A program made the position numbers and the translations under genes. A DNA stretch of 10,264 nt from Larix sibirica. Its lineage: Eukaryota > Streptophyta > Pinopsida > Pinales > Pinaceae. The DNA is taken from NCBI GenBank assembly GCA_004151065.3, contig NWUY0300012775.1, positions 46,393 to 56,656 on the forward strand, read 5' to 3'. The notes under the pieces are model-generated. The model ran no database searches. It was not told the DNA's origin and saw nothing but the letters and a program-made list of their open reading frames with translations. Positions 1-7,949 of the stretch are shown here, in pieces (position 1 is the stretch's first letter; each line of letters opens with the position of its first letter).

Positions 1-280
1 TTTCAAGTTTCGCTTCAACTTTGAAAGGAACATTGGAAGATGAGGAAAAATTGTTGTTTTTACCTTAATCATTGGGATTCTAACCTTTGGAGTCTTCCTA
101 ATCATCCTTCTGCTCCCCATGCTCAATACCCATTGAGTGTTCTTCCATACCCTTCATTACCAACAATTGTGCTACCATCTATGTCAGTGCAGTAATGCTT
201 TTCTCCAGCTGAGTAAACCTAACCTCTATATCTTGTCCTTCATGTTCTTAATGAGGATTCCCCACCATTGTTGGTCCTCT
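1..280 (-). pseudogene. Ty3/gypsy-type gag, N-terminal fragment (degraded, runs off left edge)
   Basis: In the minus-strand frame whose codons begin at 1 mod 3, the translation gives a charged helical stretch containing QDIEVRFTQLEKSITAL, then MVAQLLVMKGMEE, then a Ser/Asn linker, and ends at the window edge in FKVEAKLE. This layout (short helix or coiled coil, polar linker, then the VEAKL entry into the gag core) is what I know from plant gypsy Gag proteins, which form the nucleocapsid of the retrotransposon particle. In-frame stops lie at 248-250, 179-181, 98-100, 80-82 and 65-67, so the copy is dead. The core with its LxGxAxxWW-type motif would lie outside the window to the left. Directly upstream is a primer-binding site, as expected. 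The assignment rests on recognition by eye, and the exact start of gag is not resolved. Confidence 0.6.
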
Positions 281-371
281 GCATCTCCATGGGTCTGGAA
301 GCAATGCTTGTCCATTACCTCAGTATCTAGTACGGGTATTTACCATATATGTTCTCTAAGTAGTTTCGAAC

Positions 372-386
372 TTGGCTGTGATACAA
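372..386 (-). other. LTR-retrotransposon primer-binding site (tRNA-iMet type)
   Basis: Read on the minus strand this is TTGTATCACAGCCAA, followed by GTTCGAAACTA. The plant tRNA-iMet primer-binding site is TGGTATCAGAGCCA, often followed by a similar TTCGAA stretch. Here one G is missing and one G has become C. It sits about 100 nt upstream of the gypsy gag fragment on the same strand, which is the expected order. The 5' LTR should therefore end close to position 388-392 and extend to the right. Its other boundary could not be placed. Confidence 0.6.
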
Positions 387-590
387 TATGATCCATAAAC
401 TATAGGCTCATAGCATGATAGTCTCACCAACACGAATTTTTGCAAAAAAAAATTAAATGCTTTCTTCTAGATGGAACACTTTCCACATATGGTTGTAGCT
501 CACCATATCAGTCAATGGAGACCACAGTCAACTAGTGTACCATACAAAAACGTTTTTTTTCATCCTCCAACAATTTCAGATGACTAGAAA

Positions 591-970
591 ACGTTTTATT
601 CATCCCTAGGTTGTTTAATATGCACCTAACAAACATGAAAACGCCCACACATCTATATATTCTCCCCAAGCAATGTAAATTCTTCCCGATAGAGATAAAA
701 AATGCCCTGGCACTTTTAATTCACCCATGCAATGATAAAAGCATTTCAATGGAGATAAAAAAGACCCAACATCTATAAAAACACCCCAACACTTTTTAAT
801 TCTCCCAGGTAATGATAAAAACGTCCCAATAGAGATAAAAAATGATCGAACACTGATAAAAATGCCCCAATACTGATAAAAATTCCCTAGGCACTTCTAT
901 ATTTTCCGGACAATGATAAATATGCTCAATAAGTATTTAAATCTGACCCAACATTTTTTAATTCACAATT
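591..970. repeat. 20-bp minisatellite with A-B-C (60-bp) higher-order units
   Basis: About nineteen degenerate 20-bp monomers lie head to tail, of the type AATGATAAAAACGCCCCAAC. The GATAAAA core recurs at 694, 734, 754, 814, 834, 855, 875 and 915, with related cores in the gaps at the same phase. Three monomer types can be told apart: A (CACTTTTAATTCTCCC-like) at 591, 651, 711, 791, 891 and 951; B (AATGATAAAAACG-like) after each A; and C (AGAGATAAAAAATG-like) after B. Units 711 and 791 have one and two additional C-like monomers. A further related piece at about 546-570 suggests the array began earlier. There is no coding content. It may be a subterminal repeat of a retroelement, since it lies between a copia-like LTR and a gypsy primer-binding site. 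Confidence 0.8.
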
Positions 971-986
971 AATGGCCAAAGAATCA

Positions 987-1477
987 TGAACAAACATTCA
1001 TATACATTTAACACAAAGATTATCCTAGAAACCCAATGGGAAAACCAACATTTATGGGGATTGTTTTATTGCTTAGAAGATAAATACAGAGGGGTGAGCT
1101 ATATAGAGATACTATGCATTATTGCTCACTCATAATGTAAAAGTTTGCAGATGGTAATGGATCAGAGAGATTTTTTGTTCATGGACAAGCTCTTTGACTC
1201 CTTCGTCCACCATTCTTCAAGCAAGTTAACCTCTTCAAGTTGTCATTGCTAGTATTGTCTTATGCCTTATTTTCCTCCTCTCTTGCTCCCTAGGACTGAA
1301 TGCCATCCTCTTGTCGAGCCTTAAATTTTTATTAGGTAGCCTTGGAAGGAACACCATCACAATGGTTCGTTTCAACTTCTAAGGAGAAATTGGAATTTTT
1401 CGACTTTACACAAAAACAATAAATGTTTACAAAGTTTTACAAGTGTTTTATTTTAATTGAGGGTCCAATTCATATCA
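987..1477 (-). mobile_element. Candidate Ty1/copia 3' LTR
   Basis: On the minus strand the segment begins TGATATG directly after a polypurine tract and can be closed at ...TTTGTTCA, giving TG...CA ends and about 490 bp. Inside, reading in the element's direction, are a TATA-like CTATATAG (about 1097-1110), AATAAAAC (about 1063-1069) and then CCATTGGGTTTCTAGGATAA with AATCTTTGTGTTA. The last stretch resembles the conserved R-U5 box of plant copia LTRs (CACTGGGTTTTCC, then AATCTTGTGTT), as I remember it. No second LTR copy was seen in the window and no target-site duplication was identified, so the boundaries are provisional. It has the same orientation as the copia gag-protease remnant at 4202-5645. 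Confidence 0.45.
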
Positions 1478-1525
1478 ACTTATCCCCTTTGAATTCAATA
1501 GAAAAGGGATGCTCCCCCTGAGTTT
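1478..1525 (-). other. Copia-type polypurine tract and pre-LTR box
   Basis: The minus strand reads ACTCAGGGGGAGCATCCC, then after about 20 nt CAAAGGGGATAAG, which ends three bases before the TG of the candidate LTR. A CTCAGGGGGAGC box followed by a purine run is typical of the region between pol and the 3' LTR in SIRE/Maximus-type copia elements. It would prime plus-strand DNA synthesis. The element identity is inferred. Confidence 0.45.
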
Positions 1526-2600
1526 GTGCTTCTCCTCAAGCACTTATTGGCGAGATGAGAGGGATATTTTAATGTATCCCAACCGGAATTCAGGAACACT
1601 AACTCAAAAAATCTGATGTACTACTGGCACAACTATGATAAATCTACAGCAAGATTATGGTACACTTATGGGATGTCAAAATGGCACACTAGATCCAAAG
1701 GTTCTCGAATAAGTAATAGGAGGCTTGTGTATTGACTCCGGAAGGATTGGGATGGATTGGAGATGATGGGAGTGGCTATGGAGACTATTTTTGTAGAGTA
1801 TACAGACTGCAGAATAGCAATTGCAAAGTTGGAGGGGTTCGAGAGAGGTTTGGAGGGACTTGGAGTGGAATTGGAAGTTCGAGATAGAACAGGGTAATGA
1901 TTTTGAAACAAATGGAAGGGGAATCTAGGAAGGTCAATTCTCTACAAAACCATTTGGGATATTGTACAGAGTCTTAGGTTTTTGCATCAACTCACAGAAT
2001 GTGAATTGGATCTCTTGAGAGTAAGATATGGTTGTTTTACCAAGAGCTAGTCAAAATTGACTAGTGAATGAGCAAGGGTGTGGAAATCGGGAATGGATTG
2101 AATGGATTTGGATAGGTAGGATAGAGTCTCTGATATAGGTTGCATGCATAAATGATAGAGAGGCTAATAATAGAAATTGATGTGCTTATTTAGGATTTGA
2201 TGAGTGTTTTGTCCAATTTGTCCTAGGGAGAGTAGACTTACAACTCGAGTCAACTGACACAAGAGGTAGGATAAATTTTGGGAAGAGATCATGGATGTGA
2301 ACATACTTATCTTATGTAGCTATAGGATGCAATACTTGCTAATTTGGAAGTACATTAGTTGGATAATTAATCTCAAACTCAAAATATGTCAATTTCCATG
2401 CACATTTGAGAGAGAAAGAAAACATAGAGTGGAACCAAATGGAGCTTTATTTATTATCTGGGTTCAGCATGGACCATGTACATCAGAATGGATATGTTAA
2501 GAGAAACAATTATAGCAACATCATGAGAATAATTCTATAGAGAAGAGAAGATATATATAGTGAAGGTGTGATCCCTCTGCACAATATGGATCTGATACTG
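1526..2600. other. Non-coding stretch without recognisable gene
   Basis: The longest frames here (81 aa minus at 1666-1911, 69 aa plus at 2291-2500) match no family I recognise. Positions 1725-1890 are strikingly G-rich on the plus strand, with many TTGGAGG/GGGATGGATTGG runs. An 8-bp inverted repeat lies at 2047-2064. If the copia LTR at 987-1477 belongs to the remnant at 4202-5645, reverse transcriptase and RNase H should lie on the minus strand in this interval, but I could not recognise either. The stretch is therefore deleted, replaced or too decayed to read. Confidence 0.5.
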
Positions 2601-3331
2601 AATGTATTTCCTCATAAGACACCTGCAAACAAAAGTGCACTAGTATTGGACACTAGGAGCACCTGATAATGAAAGGCGCATATGTGTGAATGATCAAGTG
2701 TGCCACCACAATATAAAGATCACTAGTTCTAGGAAATGGCATTGGAACTGGATCATAAACCGAACATAAAATCCATCCTCAGTACTAGAGAAGAATAATG
2801 ACAAGGAACTCTGAACACAATGAGTAAGATTGAGTGTCTTCCTCCACTTCACCAACGTCTTGGTTACTTAGTTGCAGGAGGGGGTCATCACCCAACTGTT
2901 GTCAAGGGTAGCATCACCCAAGACTTAGGAAGCTAAAGCTTTCCTCATGAAATCAATACATCAATCAACCCTACTTCTCCCTTGTGCCACATCTCCTTTT
3001 ATGGAACTCAAATCGTCCTCATGAATCCAAGTAGCTATAATACACATCAATCCCCCATCAGTGTGAACATTAACCCCATCGGGATCACCCTCCACTAACC
3101 AATTTGACCATATCTTCAATAATAATGTAAGCATGCCTATAATCAAACTGATTTGGCCCCTTCAATAAATGAATACAATGAACCTGGACATAATTGGACT
3201 GGACCTCCCATGTGGTTTCCTCCATCACATGTGAAATAATTATTAATTTCCAATACCTTTGGAAAATACAAGGTTGGACACATAACCACTAGTCACCATA
3301 GCCACTTTTCATTAATAACTATGACTAAGAG
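2601..3331. other. Non-coding stretch, possible old LTR-element debris
   Basis: No gene is supported. A 61-aa minus-strand frame at 2961-3146 and a neighbouring frame with METTWEV-like and FDYRHAYIIIED-like stretches (about 3080-3225) faintly recall retroelement sequence but do not match a domain I can name. The palindrome TCACATGTGA lies at 3225-3234, and the first AAATAATTATTA element of the kind abundant in the next block is at 3234-3245. The stretch may be flank or a diverged extension of the 392-bp repeat. Confidence 0.4.
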
Positions 3332-3723
3332 AGTCCAAATCAAATTCCTCCTAGTGGAGAAAATAATTATTTTACCACATATTCACCTAGTTTGTACACA
3401 TTGGACTTAACCTTGTTTGTCCACATTCTTATCTTTAATAACAACCTCCTGGGGTTCCTTTGATCCAATAATTTCCAAAATAATTATTTAGCATGTTTTC
3501 CCACATTTTTAACCAACTTGTCTTTGACCCATTTAGTTGCACAAATAATTATTATTTTGCATTTTTGACTTGTGCAAGGCATTATTAGCAAAATGAATCC
3601 CAATTCATCCTTATTTATCCTAAGCAACTTGAATTGGGATTTTTATTCCTCCAGGTATCTTATTATCCAATTAATATTTTAGTTTTGCACTTTGGATAAT
3701 TTTCCTTAGTCAATTTTAACTTT
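3332..3723. repeat. 392-bp tandem duplication, copy 1
   Basis: The block from AGTCCAAATCAAATTCCTCC to TTAACTTT is repeated immediately afterwards with a period of exactly 392 bp. I count about 11 substitutions and two compensating single-base indels between the copies, about 97% identity. It contains the 12-bp palindrome AAATAATTATTT at 3361-3372 and 3478-3489 and a near copy at 3543-3554. It also holds an 8-bp inverted repeat (3537-3544 with 3570-3577) and a perfect 12-bp inverted repeat (3596-3607 with 3630-3641, 22-nt loop). No coding capacity is evident. The origin is unknown; it could be LTR or untranslated sequence of a retroelement. Confidence 0.9.
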
Positions 3724-4117
3724 AGTCCAAATCAAATTCCTCCTAGTGGACAAATAATTATTTTACCACATATTCACCTAGTTTGTCCACATTTGGACTT
3801 AACCTTCTTTGTCCACATTCTTATCTTTAATAACAACCTCCTGGGGTTCCTTTGAGCCAATAATTTCCAAAATAATTATTTATCATGTTTTCCCACATTT
3901 TTAACCAACTTGTCTTTGACCCATTTAGTTGCACAAATAATTATTATTTTGCATTTTTGACTTATGCAAGGCATTATTAGCAAAATGAATCCCAATTCAT
4001 CCTTATTTATCCTAAGCAACTTGAATTGGGTTTTTTATTCCTCCAGGTAGCTTATTATCGAATTAATATTTTAGTTTTGGACTTTGGATAATTTTCTTTA
4101 GTCAATTTTAACTTTAG
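3724..4117. repeat. 392-bp tandem duplication, copy 2 (with degraded third trace)
   Basis: This is the second copy, directly abutting the first. The inverted repeats that are perfect in copy 1 are damaged here: the 8-bp arm becomes TTATGCAA, and the 12-bp stem is cut to 9 bp (3991-3999 with 4022-4030). At 4118-4160 a shorter stretch, CCAATTAATTATTTTA followed by TTTCCTAGCCAATTTTA, resembles the last 60 bp of the unit with an internal deletion. The array may once have had a third copy on this side. The copia protease remnant begins about 40 bp further on. Confidence 0.88.
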
Positions 4118-4201
4118 CCACCAATTAATTATTTTAATTATTTTTTCCTAGCCAATTTTATCATGTAAACCTTAGGAAAAATTTGGAGATATGACAGATA
4201 T

Positions 4202-4625
4202 CACCTCCATACAATATTTTTCTCCTTTGATTTCATCGAGTATCTATATATTGCTCAAGGTTCTTATTGCGTTTTCTACTAATCTTCCTTGATCTAATTT
4301 CCTTATCTCACACCCTTCGGAATGAGAGGTGAGATTGTAACCTTGATCACACATTTGAATGACACTTAGAATATTATGTTTTATCCCTACAACAAGCAAG
4401 ACATTATGTGTTTTAGTCTTTCCATTATCAACACTAATAGTACCTTTTCCAGCTATCTTTGTAGAAGAATTAACTCCAAAAGTAACACTGCCTCCTTATT
4501 TCTTATGTTAAGGTGATAAACTTGGTCTAATCCCTTGTCATGTGTTTTGAACCTCCATTGTCAATGTGCCATTGGTTCCCTTTATCTTAAGCATATGGTG
4601 CAAGTTGACATTCTTCTTTCTTCTG
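4202..4625 (-). pseudogene. Ty1/copia aspartic protease domain (frameshifted, truncated)
   Basis: Reading leftward on the minus strand, the active-site region reads NQWHIDNGGSKHMTRD with the catalytic Asp at 4560-4562. Families normally have D-S-G or D-C/T-G, and here the Ser position is Asn. After a further frame change it continues with GGSVTFG, KIAGKGTISVDNGKTK, NVLLVVGIKHNILSV, QMCDQGYNLT and GCEIRK. It ends in ILDEIKGEKYCMEV at about 4202. These are the hallmark blocks of copia protease up to the start of the GAG-pre-integrase region. In-frame stops are at 4496-4498 and 4244-4246. The following integrase, reverse transcriptase and RNase H are absent: the homology stops abruptly and AT-rich repeat sequence follows. 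In life the domain cuts the Gag-Pol polyprotein. The family assignment is firm and the copy is non-functional. Confidence 0.9.
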
Positions 4626-5645
4626 TTCCTTTTGCTTCTAGACCATAGAGTATCCGTTTTTGTTTGGAAATAACATCTTCTTCTCTATTTTGTTTAGAAT
4701 ATCCCACTATGTTGCTTCTATAGTAACAAGCTATGTGCCCATATTTATTACACTTGTAGCATTTGATATTGTAATAAAGTAGGGGAGCAAATGAATTGTA
4801 ATTTATGTCAGCAAACCAATGAGCACTTCTAGTTTTGTTGTTCACGTAATCATCATTTGAGGTTTCATAAGGACCTATATTTATGTTTCTCACGTGATCA
4901 CTTACTGCATAAGCTATACAAATATCTATTGATTTATGAACAAAATTATTGCAAGAAAAACAATAGCCAAAGAAGATATTTTAGTACTGGTTGGTGAGAG
5001 GCCTTCTTGGAGGAACAACTTTTCTGAACTCATCCATGTTGTTCCGTTTAGATTGTTGTTGGTCATAATGTCCTTTCCTATTGTTTCTTTTATTGATGGA
5101 TATTTTGAGAAAATCAACATAGCTTCTAGGATTTTCTTCATCTTCCTTTCTTGCATATTCAAGAGTCTTCTAATTCTCATCATAGTCAAGACTTATTTCG
5201 ATGAATGGTGATATTTGGTAACTAAGGATTTTATTCAAGGTTCTAGTGCTCTTCATACTTCTATGTAATTATGCATTTGACCTTTCCAATTCCTTTCTTA
5301 ATGATACAACTTCAAATTCTAGCTTCTCACATATTTCTTCCTTTTCCTTGAGTTGACTTCTCACTACCTCTTCTATCCTTTTTGCCTCTTCTAGTCGAGT
5401 CTTCAAGGTGACAATTGTCCTTTCTATTTAAGCAAGATCATAATCAACCTTCATTCCATATTTTTGTAGTTGTTCTCTCTTCTTTATTTTCTCTTTCTTT
5501 AGATTCTTTATTTCTTCTAAGGCACAAGTGATTTCAGCTCCAAGATTCACTTATCCATCAATTTCTTCTTCTTCTTCTCAATCTAATTTTTCTTTCTGAT
5601 TGTGATCTTCGTTTCCTCCATCAATATCTTTTTCTTTTGAATCTA
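4585..5645 (-). pseudogene. Ty1/copia gag: coiled coil plus two CCHC zinc knuckles (degraded)
   Basis: One minus-strand frame (codons beginning at 0 mod 3) is readable for about 1,060 nt without a shift. It contains, in order, an acidic Glu-run segment, a long charged coiled coil (ITCALEEIKNLKKEK, TRLEEAKRIEEVV, LEFEVVSLRKELER), a basic Lys/Arg/Gln linker, and two nucleocapsid zinc knuckles. Knuckle 1 (about 4921-4962) keeps CFSC and His but its last Cys is displaced. Knuckle 2 (4720-4761) reads CYKCNKYGHIA with Tyr where the last Cys should be. Six in-frame stops occur (5578, 5551, 5428, 5269, 5170 and 4981). Gag packages the element's RNA. Two knuckles and a long coiled coil fit SIRE/Maximus-type copia elements. 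The amino-terminal gag domain is not visible upstream of 5645. Confidence 0.88.
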
Positions 5646-6480
5646 ACTTTTAATTTTTTTAATTAAAGATGTATTTCTTATGGAATTTATGATTTCTCTT
5701 GTGATCTTGGAAAAGAAATATAACCCTTGGAGTATCACCAAAAAACGGTGACTAGTGGCTTCACTGATTCCCCACATGAAATGGGTTTCTTTTTGTCCTC
5801 CAAGAGAAAAGATAACTCCTTACACACCCATCGCTCTATTATGAAGGCTTCATTGTTAAATGAGGAGATAAAAAGTCATAAAATATCACCATTTATCTTC
5901 ATTATTAAAAGATAAGGAACATAGCTATAAAATTTCATTTTTTCATTGATACGTTAATTATTAAAATCAACCATGAAACTACAGATTAATGCATAAAGAT
6001 ATTGTATGTAAAAATTTCATACAAATGTTCACCAGGATGTGGTTTAATGTCCACTCAGGGAATGTTTTTTGATAATTAATTAGGTTCAAATCATGGTGGG
6101 CATGCTCTTTTGGTGCATGGGATTTGCTGGATGTTTCTATGAATTATATTGATTTTTTTTATGTATCATTCTAGTATATTAGTATATGGCACTAATGAGA
6201 TACCAACAGACTATATTCTTCAATTAAGTTCATGTGTATATCGATCTTATTTCCTAAATTAACTATATATGTAAAAAAATGTTAAATCTAATTTGAAAAA
6301 TAACCATCATACAATTTAACTATAAAAATATAATGTAATTTCTAACAACAAATATTGCATATGCCACTAGGAATCACATACAACCATTAAAAACATACAT
6401 ACAAATTGTATTCATTAAAAAAATCAACCCATGATTGCTATTAAGAAATAATTCCTTACCTTAATAATTATGTAGATAAC
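5646..6480. other. AT-rich stretch, no gene recognised
   Basis: If the copia remnant were complete, its gag amino terminus, leader and 5' LTR would lie here on the minus strand. I see neither a primer-binding site nor a copy of the 987-1477 LTR. A 62-aa plus-strand frame at 5727-5915 has no family signature. From about 5920 the sequence becomes a very AT-rich mixture of short runs with no coding signal. Confidence 0.5.
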
Positions 6481-6491
6481 CATGAGACAAT

Positions 6492-6560
6492 GATCTAATA
6501 GCAATAAGTGAGGTGATTGGGGTTGTATTAATATGTAGAACTAGGTTTGAATCCCATTCA
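6492..6560 (+). mobile_element. tRNA-derived SINE-like head (A and B boxes)
   Basis: A B-box-like GGTTTGAATCC lies at 6544-6554 (consensus GGTTCGAANCC, one C-to-T change). A weak A-box-like TAGCAATAAGTG lies 45 nt upstream at 6499-6510. In a tRNA the two boxes begin about 44 nt apart, so the spacing is right for an internal RNA polymerase III promoter. The T-arm and acceptor stem do not pair properly, so this is not a working tRNA gene. A tRNA-derived SINE fits better. No clear tail or target-site duplication was found, so the 3' end is open. Confidence 0.35.
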
Positions 6561-6761
6561 TACATAAATTTTATAAGATTAACTACTCGTACATTAAAAG
6601 CAATGTATTTTCCTACAATTCTCATGCAAAGTCGATATAAATTTGAAGGTTATATATGATTACGATGGTGTGATGCATGGAAAATGTTAGCTTGCAAATG
6701 TGTATGGAAAGGCAGTTTTATAGTCCAATATGATAGTGATGTTATCATACAAAGATATAAA

Positions 6762-6871
6762 ATGAGAGACACCTAATTTACATATACATATAAATACTAT
6801 AGATATAATATTAGTATATAATGAGAGACACCTAATTTAGGTATACATATAAATACTATAGATATAATATT
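6762..6871. repeat. 59-bp tandem duplication
   Basis: ATGAGAGACACCTAATTTA... at 6762-6820 is repeated from 6821, and the second copy is recognisable to 6871. Over the 51 shared positions I count two mismatches (CA against GG after CTAATTTA). The sequence is AT-rich and non-coding. The high identity points to a fairly recent duplication, probably by replication slippage. Confidence 0.88.
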
Positions 6872-6935
6872 TGATCATTTATAAATTCGATAAATATAAA
6901 GATAAAATGAATATATGATAAACAAGTGCCACTAT

Positions 6936-6961
6936 AGCGGCGATGTCCAGCGGCGATGTCC
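6936..6961. repeat. Perfect 13-bp tandem duplication AGCGGCGATGTCC
   Basis: Two identical copies lie at 6936-6948 and 6949-6961. It is a GC-rich island with two CpG each in an otherwise AT-rich, CpG-poor setting. Confidence 0.9.
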
Positions 6962-6986
6962 ATGTCGTTTGATGGGAAATAAAGCT

Positions 6987-7061
6987 GAGCTGCTTTACAT
7001 TGGTTTTTGCTTTAAGCTCTAGGTGAGTTGCTTTACATTTGTTTTGCATCAAGCTCCAGGT
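6987..7061. repeat. 38-bp tandem duplication
   Basis: GAGCTGCTTTACATTGG...CTCTAGGT (6987-7024) is followed by GAGTTGCTTTACATTTG...CTCCAGGT (7025-7061). The copies differ by several substitutions and one indel, so it is older than the 59-bp and 13-bp duplications next to it. A 94-aa minus-strand frame (6879-7163) covers it, but its duplicated peptide segments simply reflect the DNA repeat and no protein family is recognisable. Confidence 0.8.
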
Positions 7062-7949
7062 GTTCATGAATATAGAGTCAAGTTGAGTGTCCCACATTAA
7101 TGTATCCATGGGAGTGAAGTTTAGCGATTGAATATTAGTCGATTTAATTATCTTTCCTGACAATGAAAGCTAGCTATACGAGGTGTGATTTTGAATCATG
7201 CTCATTGTCTAGCAAGTGCTGCAGGTTTGGGTTTGTTCAATTTTGACCAACTACTCTCAGTTATATATGTTCAAAAGATTTACCCATCTAATGATGGTAA
7301 TAAATTTACGATCTGCAATTGTTGAAAGTTTTCTTACAAAAGGTTTGACTCATAACCAATAACTCTAGTGCATTTTACATACACTAAAAAAGTGTTGCTG
7401 GTGATGAAGTTTCAAAAAGCCACCGTAATGAGTGATACTATGACAAGAGTCTTGAATATAGCTCGTGGGTAGACCTATTTTAAATTTTCATTTTTTTCCT
7501 TTTGTTTTATTTTACATGCACACAATATATTAATTTTTATAACATTACTTAAAAGATTATGTTTAAGATATAATTTTAAAAATATAACCTTGATTTGACT
7601 TATAAATCTACCATGTCCAGCAATGTTTATGGTTGCATTTTTTTTTGTCTCCATTGCGAGTCATCATTGCATGGAAGTTCATATCTCTCTATAGTATCTT
7701 ATTTTACTTTGTAGCTACCATGTAGCTTTCATAGTTTCAAAGTGGCGACATAGTATAGAGGGGCGACATGTACTGTTGCATAGCATTGGGCCTAAAAAAA
7801 TGACACATTTTGCGATGCCCATTAGCCATTCATTCATGTACTTTACCTTGTCATCCTCATGCATTTCATTAACTATATTCCCATAATCACTCATTTTCAC
7901 CTTAGATGAGCTTCATGTGATATGTATGTATAAAATGGGCAATTTCCCA
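7062..7949. other. No gene recognised
   Basis: The plus frame at about 7180-7318 contains RGVILNHAHCLASAAGLGLF. This faintly recalls the last helix of retroelement RNase H (N..AD.LA), but it lacks the Asp and has no recognisable upstream domain. A pair of GGCGACAT words lies at about 7744 and 7762. The minus frame of 61 aa at 7715-7900 has no family signature. The remainder is AT-rich. Confidence 0.45.

Noticed and set aside
137-391. 84-aa plus-strand frame
   Set aside because: It lies antisense to the gypsy gag fragment and primer-binding site, and its sequence has no family signature.
1666-1911. 81-aa minus-strand frame rich in Ser and Pro
   Set aside because: The composition follows from the G-rich plus strand. 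No motif, no start context and no neighbours support a gene.
2587-2601. TGGATCTGATACTG, resembling a reverse-complement primer-binding site
   Set aside because: It matches the tRNA-iMet site at 11 of 14 positions, but I found no convincing LTR end or gag in the right order, so chance is not excluded.
4936-5211. 91-aa plus-strand and 87-aa minus-strand frames (4926-5189)
   Set aside because: Both are out of frame with the readable copia gag across the same bases. The gag frame gives the recognised zinc knuckle and basic linker, so these are shadows.
6492-6565. Functional tRNA gene
   Set aside because: The box spacing fits, but the acceptor and T-arm stems do not pair and the A box is off consensus, so only a SINE-like origin is proposed.
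6650-6780. Plus frame with FIVQYDSDVIIQ, recalling an RNase H DS motif
   Set aside because: Only a few residues fit, no flanking RNase H blocks are present, and the frame ends at once.
7180-7318. Plus frame with RGVILNHAHCLASAAGLGLF, recalling the RNase H C-terminal helix
   Set aside because: The conserved Asp is missing and there is no upstream domain in any frame. The resemblance is too short to call.
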